DNA of 64,000 nucleotides from an uncultured Clostridia bacterium. GTDB lineage: Bacteria > Bacillota > Clostridia > Oscillospirales > Ruminococcaceae. Made by a program: the position numbers and the translations under genes. How positions within the stretch are numbered: the stretch's first letter is position 1; every line of letters starts with the position of its first letter. Below the pieces are notes generated by a model, which saw nothing but the letters and a program-made list of their open reading frames with translations, was not told the origin of the DNA and did not search any database. Below are positions 51,051 to 60,402 of this stretch, piece after piece. The stretch is from contig CANRNT010000002.1 of assembly GCA_947631995.1 (NCBI GenBank), positions 1-64,000 of the forward strand, in the 5' to 3' direction.

Positions 51051-51205
51051 GCGTGAGGCGGACATACACAGGCTTTTGTAACAATTCTTATGCAATTTTA
51101 ACATTTTTTAAGTATACAAAGAAGCTTTGTTAGTGCATATATAACAACGATTTGAAATGACGTTGGCTGCCGAAATACAATATTTAAGTATTTGAAAATG
51201 CCCTA

Positions 51206-51234
51206 TTGCATTTTTGCTGATATTGTGATATAAT
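51206..51234 (+). promoter_or_regulatory. Promoter of the GGDEF-EAL gene
   Basis: TTGCAT (51206-51211), 17 bases, TATAAT (51229-51234). Confidence 0.7.
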
Positions 51235-51284
51235 TACTGTGTGTTTTTTTGACATTCTATGAAAGGAGCGGCGTCGTACTTATT

Positions 51285-53204
51285 ATGACTTATAACATCT
51301 ATTTTGACATAGGCGCGTTGTGCGTCGGTATCATAATGCTGATAACCTTTTATTACAGAAAAACAGTCGCCTCGGTCAAGACGACGGTGTTCGAGTGGCT
51401 GCTCTGGGCAAACGCGGGAGCTGCGCTCATGGATATTTTAGCTGTTTTTTCAAATGCGTCGGCTTGCCCCATGATGATAAAATGGATAACGAATATGTGC
51501 TATTATGCGGTGCACAGCGCGACCTCGTTTTTCGGGGTGATGTATTTCATCATCATGGCTGAACCGCTCGTAAAGATGTCGTCGGCGAGAAAGGCGCAGC
51601 TTATAGCGCCGTTCGGCATACAGATAGTGCTTATAGCTTTCAACCCGATAATCAGGATACTTTTCTACTTTGACGAGCAGGGTCAATATGTAAGAGGCCC
51701 GATGATGTGGTTTTGCTACGCCGTGACCATATACTATTTTATATATATGATAGTTTTCGTTATCCACCATAACGATTTCTTTGATAAGAATATGCGCTTT
51801 GTTATAATACTGTTTTCCGTGATGTATACAGTACCTATCGTGGTGCAGGTGCTGCGTCCGCAGCTTCTTATCGAGTGCTTTGCGGCAACGCTTTTTATAC
51901 TCACTACCTTTGTGCTGTATCAAATGGAGGACAACAGCATAGACAATCAGACGAAGCTTTTGTCGTATCAGGCGTTTGAGAGCGACTGTAAAGCTTATAT
52001 AGCGTCGAGCCTGAATTTTTCCGTGCTGATGATAAAGCTGCGCGACGCGAAGTTCATAACGGACGCTTTCGGCAACCAGTTCTGCGTAAAGGTGTATCAG
52101 GCATTTGCAAATTACATCAGCCGTTTCGTCCGCTTCGGGAATGCGTACAGCCTGGGCGGAGGAGTTTTCGGTCTGTGCTTTGTCAATGAGAACGTCGACC
52201 CGAAAAACGTTCTGGAGAGCCTCAGCGAAAGAATGAAAGAGCCTTGGGGCTTCGAGGAGATAACCACAAGACTGTCGGCGTCTATGTGTATAATAAGCTA
52301 CCCTATGCACGCAAACGATTTTTCATCGTTTATGGAGCTTGCCGATAACGTTTTTTACAGGAGCGATTATAAGCCCGATGTCATATATGCCGACAATGTT
52401 GCGGTAAAGGACAGAAGAAGAAAAGCGGATATAGAACGCGCTATTTCGTCGGGGGACGTAAATAAGAGCATAGAGATCTTTTATCAGCCGATATATTCCA
52501 ATAAGGAGAAACGCTTTGTCAGCGTTGAGGCTCTTGTAAGGCTGAGAGACCGCCTCATGGGCTATATCATGCCTGACGAGTTCATAACCATTGCCGAAAA
52601 GAGCGGCGCTATGATAAAGATAGGCGAGTATATTTTGGAGTCGGTGTGCAGATTTATATCAAACAACGATCTGGACGTTTTCGGCATAAAGTATGTGACC
52701 GTCAATCTTTCGGTCATGCAGTGTATGCAGACGGATCTTGTAAACGAGGTAGCATCGCTGCTTCAGAAATATAACGTGCACCCGTCAAAGATATGCTTTG
52801 AGATATCCGAAATAGCGGCTGCCGATCCGCCAGACGTCATGGTGAATAATATCAAAGAGCTGAGAAGACTGGGAATAAGCTTTGCGCTCGACAATTACGG
52901 CACGGGTCAGTCGGGCTTGCAGCAGCTCACGATACTTCCCATAAGACTTATAAAATTCGACGGCAGCTTTATAAAGCGCGCCATGACAAGCTCAAAGGAC
53001 AGAACGCTTTTGCTCAGCTCGGTAAGTATGTCCAAGAGCATAAGGATAGAAACGGTGGCAGAGGGTATTGAGTCCGAGCAGATAGCCGAGCATATAAAGG
53101 AGTTCGGCTTTGACTACTGTCAGGGATTTTATTGCGCGCCTGTGTGCAGCGAAAGCGATATCATGGGCAAGCTCGTGGAGCTGAGCAAGCCGCCGCAGAT
53201 ATGA
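51285..53204 (+). CDS. Membrane protein with degenerate GGDEF and EAL domains
   Basis: A 639-aa protein: about six N-terminal membrane segments (residues 1-220), a GGDEF-like domain in which the active-site loop reads G291-G-G-V-F rather than GGDEF, and an EAL domain. The EAL part keeps E415 of VEALVRLR, Asn in TVNLSV, Glu in FEISE, the Lys of IKFDGSF, VAEGIES and CQGFY, but the DDFGTG loop reads D536-N-Y-G-T-G, losing a metal-binding Asp. So cyclase activity is unlikely and phosphodiesterase activity doubtful; c-di-GMP binding remains possible. The start at 51285 is the only good ATG; the nearest GGAG lies some 17 bases upstream. Confidence 0.85.
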   Translation: MTYNIYFDIGALCVGIIMLITFYYRKTVASVKTTVFEWLLWANAGAALMDILAVFSNASACPMMIKWITNMCYYAVHSATSFFGVMYFIIMAEPLVKMSSARKAQLIAPFGIQIVLIAFNPIIRILFYFDEQGQYVRGPMMWFCYAVTIYYFIYMIVFVIHHNDFFDKNMRFVIILFSVMYTVPIVVQVLRPQLLIECFAATLFILTTFVLYQMEDNSIDNQTKLLSYQAFESDCKAYIASSLNFSVLMIKLRDAKFITDAFGNQFCVKVYQAFANYISRFVRFGNAYSLGGGVFGLCFVNENVDPKNVLESLSERMKEPWGFEEITTRLSASMCIISYPMHANDFSSFMELADNVFYRSDYKPDVIYADNVAVKDRRRKADIERAISSGDVNKSIEIFYQPIYSNKEKRFVSVEALVRLRDRLMGYIMPDEFITIAEKSGAMIKIGEYILESVCRFISNNDLDVFGIKYVTVNLSVMQCMQTDLVNEVASLLQKYNVHPSKICFEISEIAAADPPDVMVNNIKELRRLGISFALDNYGTGQSGLQQLTILPIRLIKFDGSFIKRAMTSSKDRTLLLSSVSMSKSIRIETVAEGIESEQIAEHIKEFGFDYCQGFYCAPVCSESDIMGKLVELSKPPQI

Positions 53205-53267
53205 CGGAGTAATACCTTTCTAAATTTCGGGACAGAATATATACAGCATTATATCGGAGGTAGCAGC

Positions 53268-55910
53268 ATGAAAGAATATCTTAAAAGCAGCGAAGCTGTG
53301 ATAAATGAACTTGGCACGTCCGAGGGAGGACTGACGACCTCGCAGGCAGAGGAGCGCAGGGCAAAATACGGTCTCAACAAACTGAAAGAGGGCGAGAAAA
53401 AGTCGCTCATTCGCAGATTTTTAGAGCAGATAGCCGACCCGATGATAATCATACTTATCGTCGCGGCGGTGGTATCGGGCATAACTGCCGTATACGAGGG
53501 CGAAAGCTTTGCAGACGTCATAATAATAATGGCGGTCGTGATAATAAACGCCGTGCTTGGCGTTTTTCAGGAGAGCAAAGCCGAAAAGGCAATAGAAGCA
53601 TTGCAGGAGATAGCGGCGGCTACTTCAAAGGTGCTGCGTGACGGCAAGCAGGTAACGCTGCGTAGTGAAGAGCTCGTGCCGGGCGATATCGTAATACTCG
53701 AAGCAGGCGACAGCGTACCTGCCGACGGACGAATTATAGAGTGCGCCAGCCTTAAAGTTGAGGAAGCCGCTCTCACGGGTGAGTCTTTGCCCGTAACAAA
53801 AGAGATAAACGCTCTGGAGAGCGCCGACGGCAAAGACGTGCCCTTGGGCGACAGAAAGAACATGGTCTATATGGGCAGTACCGTTGTTTACGGCAGAGGC
53901 GCCGCAGTTATAACCGCAACGGGCATGGACACCGAAATGGGCAAGATAGCCGACGCTCTCACAAAGGCGCAGGACAACGACACTCCGCTGCAAATAAAGC
54001 TTGCGCAGCTATCTAAGATACTGACGTTTCTGGTGCTTGCGATATGCGTGATAATATTCGGCGTAAGCCTTATCAGGGCTGACAGCATTAACGGCGATGT
54101 TCTTATCGACACGTTCATGGTCGCTGTGAGCCTTGCGGTCGCTGCAATACCCGAGGGTCTTGCGGCGGTGGTAACGATAGTTTTGTCTATCGGCGTTACG
54201 AATATGTCAAAGAGAAACGCCGTTATCCGCAAGCTTACGGCTGTTGAAACTCTCGGCTGCGCGGAGATAATATGCTCCGATAAAACGGGTACTCTTACGC
54301 AAAATAAAATGACCGTCGTTGAGCATTACGGTGACGATGAAAAGCTTCTTGCAGAGGGTATGTCGCTTTCCTCCGACGCAGACCTTGACGAGAACGGCGA
54401 GGCTATCGGTGAGCCTACCGAGTGCGCTCTGGTAAACTATGCAAACAAGCTCGGTCTGCCTAAAACAGAGAGAAAGAAAGCCATGCCGCGTATCGGTGAG
54501 GCACCGTTTGACTCCATGAGGAAGATGATGTCTACCGTACACCAAAGCGAGGACGGCAGTATTACGCAGTTTACAAAGGGTGCGCCCGATGAGATACTTC
54601 GCCGCTGCACCACCGCTTGGATAGGCGGCAAGGTGGTCGCTCTTACAGACGAGATAAGAAACGATATAATGTCTGCCAACAAAAACATGGCTGACAGGGC
54701 GCTGCGTGTGCTTGCGTGCGCTTTCAGAAAGTGGGATACACAGCCGCAAAGCTTTGAGGACAAATATCTCGAGCAGGAGCTTTGCTTTATAGGTCTTACG
54801 GGAATGATAGACCCGATACGCCCCGAGGTAAAGGCCGCAATAGAAAGATGTCTCGGCGCGGGCATAAGACCCGTTATGATAACGGGCGACCACAAGGACA
54901 CCGCTGTCGCAATAGCGAAAGACCTCGGCATAATAACGGACGCTTCGCAGGCCATAACAGGCGCGCAGCTCGATGAGATATCGGACGAAGACCTTGCCGA
55001 GAAGATAGAGCTTTACAGCGTGTACGCGCGCGTTCAGCCCGAGCATAAGGTTCGCATAGTCAAGGCATGGCAGCAAAAGCATAAAGTCACCGCTATGACA
55101 GGCGACGGCGTAAACGACGCGCCCTCTATAAAGAATGCTGACATCGGCATAGGCATGGGCATAACGGGCACGGACGTTACCAAAAACGTTGCCGATATGG
55201 TTCTTGCCGACGACAACTTTGCAACGATAATCTCCGCCGTTGAGGAGGGCAGGCGCATTTACGACAACATAAGAAAGTCTATTCAGTTTTTGCTTTCTTC
55301 AAACCTGTCGGAGGTGCTGTCAATATTCTTCTCGACTATGCTGGGATTTGTAATACTCAAACCCGTGCACCTGTTGTGGATAAACCTTATCACCGACTGC
55401 CTGCCTGCTCTGGCGCTTGGCATGGAGCGCGCCGAAAAGGACGTAATGAAACGCAAGCCGCGCCGCAGCGACGAGGGCATATTCTCGGGCGGACTGGGCG
55501 TAGACGTGCTTTTGCAGGGACTTTTGGTAACGATAATCACCATGGCGGCATACTTTGTAGGTCACTTCATGGAGAGCGGAGTGTGGGAGATAGCGCAGTC
55601 AAACGACGGCATGACAATGGCGTTCTTAGCCCTCTCAATGACAGAGGTTTTCCACTCGTTCAATATGCGGTCGCGCCGCAAGTCGATATTCAGCTTCAAG
55701 AAGCAAAACCCCATACTTTGGGCGGCTATGGCGCTGTCGCTCGTATGCACAACGGGAGTTATATACATTCCGTTTTTGCGCAATGCTTTCGGCTTTACCA
55801 CAATAAGCCTCAAGGAATATTTCGTGGCTATGGCTCTTGCAGTTACTGTGATACCGATAATCGAGCTTGTAAAACTCGTTCAGCGCGCGTCTTCCAGAAA
55901 CAAAGGCTGA
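53268..55910 (+). CDS. P2-type calcium-transporting ATPase (copy 2)
   Basis: An 880-aa calcium pump of the PMCA-like bacterial type. TM4 VAIPEGLAAVVTIVLSIG, phosphorylated D338 in CSDKTGT, KGAPDEILRRC, GDGVNDAPSIKNADIG, and TM6 WINLITDCLPALALGME. It differs from copy 1 (41399-44011) in TM4 (EGLAA against EGLPA) and overall, so the pair is not a recent duplication. GGAGG lies before the ATG. It probably exports Ca2+; the C-terminal soluble tail is short and without a calmodulin-like site. Confidence 0.9.
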   Translation: MKEYLKSSEAVINELGTSEGGLTTSQAEERRAKYGLNKLKEGEKKSLIRRFLEQIADPMIIILIVAAVVSGITAVYEGESFADVIIIMAVVIINAVLGVFQESKAEKAIEALQEIAAATSKVLRDGKQVTLRSEELVPGDIVILEAGDSVPADGRIIECASLKVEEAALTGESLPVTKEINALESADGKDVPLGDRKNMVYMGSTVVYGRGAAVITATGMDTEMGKIADALTKAQDNDTPLQIKLAQLSKILTFLVLAICVIIFGVSLIRADSINGDVLIDTFMVAVSLAVAAIPEGLAAVVTIVLSIGVTNMSKRNAVIRKLTAVETLGCAEIICSDKTGTLTQNKMTVVEHYGDDEKLLAEGMSLSSDADLDENGEAIGEPTECALVNYANKLGLPKTERKKAMPRIGEAPFDSMRKMMSTVHQSEDGSITQFTKGAPDEILRRCTTAWIGGKVVALTDEIRNDIMSANKNMADRALRVLACAFRKWDTQPQSFEDKYLEQELCFIGLTGMIDPIRPEVKAAIERCLGAGIRPVMITGDHKDTAVAIAKDLGIITDASQAITGAQLDEISDEDLAEKIELYSVYARVQPEHKVRIVKAWQQKHKVTAMTGDGVNDAPSIKNADIGIGMGITGTDVTKNVADMVLADDNFATIISAVEEGRRIYDNIRKSIQFLLSSNLSEVLSIFFSTMLGFVILKPVHLLWINLITDCLPALALGMERAEKDVMKRKPRRSDEGIFSGGLGVDVLLQGLLVTIITMAAYFVGHFMESGVWEIAQSNDGMTMAFLALSMTEVFHSFNMRSRRKSIFSFKKQNPILWAAMALSLVCTTGVIYIPFLRNAFGFTTISLKEYFVAMALAVTVIPIIELVKLVQRASSRNKG

Positions 55911-55929
55911 AGCTAAACAACTTAATGTA

Positions 55930-55965
55930 AAAAAAGCGGGCGTCGTTTGTGCGATGTCCGCTTTG
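55930..55965 (-). terminator. Terminator of the asp23-fakA unit
   Basis: AAAGCGGACATCG and CGACGCCCGCTTT pair on the minus strand with two G-U pairs, followed by TTTTTTT. It may also serve the convergent calcium ATPase. Confidence 0.78.
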
Positions 55966-55986
55966 CTGTGTTACATATGTTCTGAC

Positions 55987-57624
55987 CTATTCTACCGAAA
56001 TAATGTAATAGTATACAGGCTGTCCGCCGTTGACAACGTTTATCTCCAGATCGGGATACTTGTTTTGAAGCTGCGCCGCAAGTGCCTGCGCCATATCCTC
56101 GTTTACGTCCGCGCCGTATATTATGGTGATGAACGAGCTGTCCCCCTTGACGAGCTTCTTTGTAAGCTTGTAACCCGCCTTTGCCAAGTCCCTGTCGATA
56201 AACGAGAGCTTGCCGTTCTCAATGGCGAGTATCTCGCCTTTCTTTATGGCGTGTCCCTCAAACTCCGAGTCGCGCGCCGCGAAAGTGAGCTGACCCGTAG
56301 ATACGTTGTTGAGAGCTTCCGTCATAGCGTTGCGGTTGGTAACGAAATCAGCGCTCGGGTCAAAAGCCAGCATAGCCGAAAGTCCCTGAGGTATCGTGCG
56401 CGTCTGCAAAACACACACCTGTCTGTCGCTGACCAGCTTTGCAGCTTGTTCCGCGGCCATAATGATGTTCTTGTTGTTCGGCAGAACGAATACCGTCTTT
56501 GCGGGAGCGGAGCATATAGCTTCATATATGTCGTCCGTTGACGGGTTCATCGTCTGACCGCCGCTCACTATGCAGTCTACGCCTATATCGCGGAACATGC
56601 TTTCTATACCCGCACCCGCCGATACCGAAACGAAGCCGTAGTCATTTTCCGGCTGTGCAGGAACGAATACCTGCTTCGCGTCCTGCTTGCGCTGCTTGTG
56701 CTGCATTTTCATATTCTCTATCTTCGGAAGATTTATGCTTCCGAATTCCAGACCTTTTTGTATCGCCTTGCCCGGGTCGTTCGTGTGAACGTGTACCTTG
56801 ATTATCTCGTCGTCGTCAACAACGACAACGCAGTCGCCTATGGTCTCAAGATAAGCTCTGAGCTTGCTTGCGTCGTCGCAGCCCTCTTCTTTTGTAATGA
56901 GCATTTCCGTGCAGTAGGTAAAGTTTATTACCTCGTCAAAGTCGCCGACTGTCGAAGCGAAGGTCTCAACGGTAACGGCTTTTTTCATTTCCGGATTTGC
57001 AGGCTGAACTATCTCGCCGCCCTTGAAAACACCCAGCATTGCTTCAAATATTATCAGCAAGCCCTTTCCGCCCGCGTCAACAACGCCTGCTTTTTTGAGA
57101 GCGGGGAGCTGGTCGGGCGTATTGTCAAGAGCCGTTTTGCATTCCTTGCATATCTCCTCCCAGAGCTGTACCTCGTCGGTAACGCTGCCCTCGAGCGACT
57201 TAGCCTTTTCATAGCCCATTCTCGCAACGGTAAGTATAGTGCCCTCCGTCGGGTTCATTACCGCCTTATATGCGTTCTCTACACCCAATCCGAGAGCATT
57301 TGTCAGGTCGGCACAGTCTGCCTCTTTTTTGCCTGCAAGACCTTTTGCGAAGCCCCTGAATATCAGCGACAGTATAACTCCCGAGTTTCCTCTCGCCCCT
57401 CTCAGCAAAGCCGACGCCGCCGACGCCGCTACCTCTGAAACGGTAACATCGTCGTGCATTATTTTCAGTTCGGAAAGAGTATTGCCTATTGCCATCGACA
57501 TATTTGTGCCCGTATCTCCGTCAGGAACGGGGAAAACGTTCAGCTCGTCTACGGATTTTTTGTTATTTGCTATGGAATGTGCGCCGCTGATGATCGCGTC
57601 ACGAAGAAGCTTGCCGTTAATCAC
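55987..57624 (-). CDS. fakA: Fatty acid kinase catalytic subunit FakA (DAK2 domain)
   Basis: A 545-aa cytoplasmic kinase. The N-terminal DhaL/DAK2 domain has VPDGDTGTNMSMAIGNT and LLRGARGNSGVILSLIFRG, both nucleotide-metal motifs, then a middle domain and a DegV-like C-terminal domain (VPVSAGAGI-like). It phosphorylates fatty acids bound to a FakB (DegV) protein; no fakB is in the window. It lies 17 bases after the asp23-type gene, the usual Firmicutes order (yloU-yloV). Confidence 0.92.
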   Translation of the reverse strand: MINGKLLRDAIISGAHSIANNKKSVDELNVFPVPDGDTGTNMSMAIGNTLSELKIMHDDVTVSEVAASAASALLRGARGNSGVILSLIFRGFAKGLAGKKEADCADLTNALGLGVENAYKAVMNPTEGTILTVARMGYEKAKSLEGSVTDEVQLWEEICKECKTALDNTPDQLPALKKAGVVDAGGKGLLIIFEAMLGVFKGGEIVQPANPEMKKAVTVETFASTVGDFDEVINFTYCTEMLITKEEGCDDASKLRAYLETIGDCVVVVDDDEIIKVHVHTNDPGKAIQKGLEFGSINLPKIENMKMQHKQRKQDAKQVFVPAQPENDYGFVSVSAGAGIESMFRDIGVDCIVSGGQTMNPSTDDIYEAICSAPAKTVFVLPNNKNIIMAAEQAAKLVSDRQVCVLQTRTIPQGLSAMLAFDPSADFVTNRNAMTEALNNVSTGQLTFAARDSEFEGHAIKKGEILAIENGKLSFIDRDLAKAGYKLTKKLVKGDSSFITIIYGADVNEDMAQALAAQLQNKYPDLEINVVNGGQPVYYYIISVE

Positions 57625-57641
57625 TATGGTATCCTCCTATT

Positions 57642-57989
57642 TTACGACTGCATAGCGTCCACAAAGACGTTTATCTTTGCGACCTCTATCCCGGCGCTCT
57701 CCTCTAAGGTAAAGCGCACCTTGTTGATGATACTGTCAACTATCGCGGTGATATTTACGCCGTATGCAACGGTTATATGCAGATCGACAGTAAGCTTATT
57801 GTTGTTCTGACGGACAGCGACGCCGTTCTGAGCGTTCTCGCTCCCCAGAAGCGAACATATCCCCTGCACGGGAGAGCAACTGCTCAGCCCCGTAACTCCG
57901 AAGCAGCCGGAGGCGGTTTTAGCTATGAGTTTTTTCAGGTATCCCGATGAAAGCTCTATGCAGCCAATGTGATTATTGACCTTTATCAT
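57642..57989 (-). CDS. Asp23/Gls24 family protein (YloU-like)
   Basis: A 115-aa Asp23-domain protein of the small YloU type. It has IELSSGYLKKLIAKTASGCFGVTGLS at the start and the VDLHITVAYGVNITAIVDSI stretch typical of the fold. The start at 57989 is preceded by GGAGTG; a reading from 58070 lies upstream of the promoter. Function is unclear in general, but the gene is conserved next to fakA. Confidence 0.88.
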   Translation of the reverse strand: MIKVNNHIGCIELSSGYLKKLIAKTASGCFGVTGLSSCSPVQGICSLLGSENAQNGVAVRQNNNKLTVDLHITVAYGVNITAIVDSIINKVRFTLEESAGIEVAKINVFVDAMQS

Positions 57990-58027
57990 AACGAACACTC
58001 CTTTTCCGTCATAGTTACATACAATAC

Positions 58028-58056
58028 TATTATAACATACGGCTGCTTTTTTTGCA
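58028..58056 (-). promoter_or_regulatory. Promoter of asp23-fakA
   Basis: Minus strand TTGCAA (58056-58051), 17 bases, TATAAT (58033-58028). Confidence 0.75.
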
Positions 58057-58129
58057 AGAGCGGAGGACAAATTTTATTTACTGCGCTTGTAAATATTCCG
58101 TTAACGGCAGGAGGAAGCCGTTTTGGAGG

Positions 58130-59281
58130 TCATTTATCAATGGTACATTCTACATTTACAGATACGGAGCAGCTTGAAAAAATATCGTCATCGTGCAGCG
58201 ATGTGAAAGGGTAAACGCTGCGCGTTATCTTTTCAACGCCCAGAAAGTCGCCGTCGGGCTTTGATGAAAGAGCCGTGAAGCTGTCAGCGCACAGCTTTTC
58301 CAGACGCTCCTCCACCTCGCCGCAAATATCTCCGCAGTTTGAGGCGTATGCAAGACTGTCGACCAGCTTTGCCTTTATCCTGAGCTTGTATACCATAACG
58401 TATTCGCCGTTTATGCGTTTTACGGTAGCAGTCCGCTTTACCAGATCTATGCCGACATTCAGCGGGTCGGTATCCTCTCTCAGACATATCTGCGAGCGTT
58501 CGAGCTTTCCCTCCAGCCAGCAGTAGCCCTCCGTCTCTTCCGCCGAAGCGGTGTAAATTATCTTTCCGTCATTTACTATCTGTGTGCCCTCGAAAAGCAG
58601 CTTTATATCCTCTTCCTCCGCGCTTTCGCTGCCTTCGCTTTCTTTTCCACCTTCGCCGCCCTCACTCTGTTTTTGGGACGGTTCTTCCTTTCTGATGATC
58701 GGTATCGCGGCAGTACGGGAGTTAGCGATACTTAGCAGATCCGTTTTCAGCGCCTTGCCGTCCTCGATAGCCGTGCGTATGATGTTTTCAACAGCTATGG
58801 CGGTCTCTACCTCGTTTTTCAGCTTTACGTCAAGGATATCGCGCGCCGTTGTACTGCTGCATATCACGGGAACACCCAGATAGGTCTGTTCGCTCCGTAT
58901 AAAATAATCCAGAGTTTCGGAAAGCGGCACGGACAGCATATCGTTTCCGAGAACGATATATTTGCTGTGACCGATATTCAGCTTGCGCCCCAGAATGACC
59001 GACATCTGATCCATACATTGCGCCACGGTGTTGCCCTCCGCGGATACCACAATAGTGTTCGTCTGACTGCTGTCTATCGGGGTTGAAGAGCCTGCCCCCA
59101 TGGACTGGAATATCTGTGCGCATACCTTGAACCGCGCGTTTTCTCCCTTGTCTATGCCGACCGCGGAAACGATAGCCTGCTTTTCAAGCTCCACAACCGA
59201 TGAGCATGAGCTTATGCTCAGGGCTACCATAGCCGCAAGCACTATAATAATGAGCTTTTTAAGTCTGTCAGGAGTTTTCAT
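58130..59281 (-). CDS. gerKC: Germinant receptor lipoprotein GerKC (Ger(x)C family)
   Basis: A 383-aa lipoprotein with lipobox ALSISSCSS near residue 26, then VSAVGIDKGENARFKVCAQI and KYIVLGNDMLSVPL, hallmarks of the GerAC family. The C subunit sits on the outer face of the spore inner membrane in the receptor complex. A Glu/Gly/Ser-rich insertion lies near residues 205-225. It overlaps gerKB by 14 bases and ends the operon. Confidence 0.93.
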   Translation of the reverse strand: MKTPDRLKKLIIIVLAAMVALSISSCSSVVELEKQAIVSAVGIDKGENARFKVCAQIFQSMGAGSSTPIDSSQTNTIVVSAEGNTVAQCMDQMSVILGRKLNIGHSKYIVLGNDMLSVPLSETLDYFIRSEQTYLGVPVICSSTTARDILDVKLKNEVETAIAVENIIRTAIEDGKALKTDLLSIANSRTAAIPIIRKEEPSQKQSEGGEGGKESEGSESAEEEDIKLLFEGTQIVNDGKIIYTASAEETEGYCWLEGKLERSQICLREDTDPLNVGIDLVKRTATVKRINGEYVMVYKLRIKAKLVDSLAYASNCGDICGEVEERLEKLCADSFTALSSKPDGDFLGVEKITRSVYPFTSLHDDDIFSSCSVSVNVECTIDK

Positions 59282-60395
59282 TTTCGTCAGCCTCCTTTTG
59301 CAGAGTTTTTTCTTTTTTGTCTTTTTTGCCGCTTTTACTGTTTTTGCCGTTCGGCACGAGGAGCGCGAGCGCGGGTATCACGGCGGCAAGAAGTATCAGA
59401 GCCGCCGCGCATAATTTGCTGTTCTCCAGACTGCGTATGTCTGAGTATCTTATTATGAAGAAAACGCATATCAGCGCCAGAGCCGTTATCACGCAGTTAG
59501 CATAAGCGGGTCTTGCCTTCGGCGAGATATAGCTCAGACAGCGTCCCGCAAGGAATATACATATCCCCAGCTTTATCACCGCGAAGAGCGTCCATGTGAT
59601 AAGAAAGAGCGCGTCAAAGCGTGCTATTACAGCCGAGTCTGAGTAGGAGCTGAGATGAAAGAACGGAAGCGGAGAAGAGTATGTGAAATTGCCGAGAATG
59701 GCTGTAAACAAAACTGCTATAGCCGCAACTGCGGCATACTTTATCGCGATATAGCTGTATACGGTCTTGCCGTATCCCGAGCGCAGATAAGGAAGCAGCA
59801 GGCAGGCTGTTACAAGCTCCGCGTTCCGCCCGAATGTGTCAGCCGCGCTGCTGAGGATATCGCCCATAGGGTCTTCTACGGAAATATTCAGATTGTGGAT
59901 ATCCAATTCTCCGCTCGTGCCCAAAAGTACAAGTATGAGCATAACGATAAACAGCGCCGCTGCGACTGCGGAGCTTCTCGCGATAGGTTCTGCGCCCAGC
60001 GTTGAAATATAAAGAGCTGTCAGAGCCATAAACAGAACTATCAGCTTTTTGGCGGAGAATATAGGGAAAGCGACGGTGATGAATTCCGAGAAATCACACA
60101 TCAGCTTTATGCTGACCCACAAAAGAAATACTGCGTATAAGACGGATAAAACCGCTCCTACGGGTGCGGCGGCGTCGTAGCCTACCTCTACAACATTTTT
60201 GTCGGGGAATTTTCTTATCAGCAAAAGAGGGAATATCAGCAGTAAGGCTTGCAGCGCATTTGAGAAAAGTCCGCCCAAGATAGTTATCAGCGTGTTTTCA
60301 TTGCCTGCCGGAGAGTAGGTCATAGTTATGAACAGCCTGCCTACAAGAAGCAGACATATAAGCTGTACTCCGGAAATGGCGGTAGTTTTTTTCAT
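59268..60395 (-). CDS. gerKB: Germinant receptor permease subunit GerKB
   Basis: A 375-aa GerAB/ArcD-type permease with about ten membrane segments, from ISGVQLICLLLVGRLF to a Lys-rich tail (KSGKKDKKEK). The B subunit is the amino-acid/germinant-binding channel of the receptor. It lies 7 bases after gerKA. The tail of charged residues is longer than in many homologues. Confidence 0.92.
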   Translation of the reverse strand: MKKTTAISGVQLICLLLVGRLFITMTYSPAGNENTLITILGGLFSNALQALLLIFPLLLIRKFPDKNVVEVGYDAAAPVGAVLSVLYAVFLLWVSIKLMCDFSEFITVAFPIFSAKKLIVLFMALTALYISTLGAEPIARSSAVAAALFIVMLILVLLGTSGELDIHNLNISVEDPMGDILSSAADTFGRNAELVTACLLLPYLRSGYGKTVYSYIAIKYAAVAAIAVLFTAILGNFTYSSPLPFFHLSSYSDSAVIARFDALFLITWTLFAVIKLGICIFLAGRCLSYISPKARPAYANCVITALALICVFFIIRYSDIRSLENSKLCAAALILLAAVIPALALLVPNGKNSKSGKKDKKEKTLQKEADENENS

Positions 60396-60402
60396 TTGCC
60401 TA

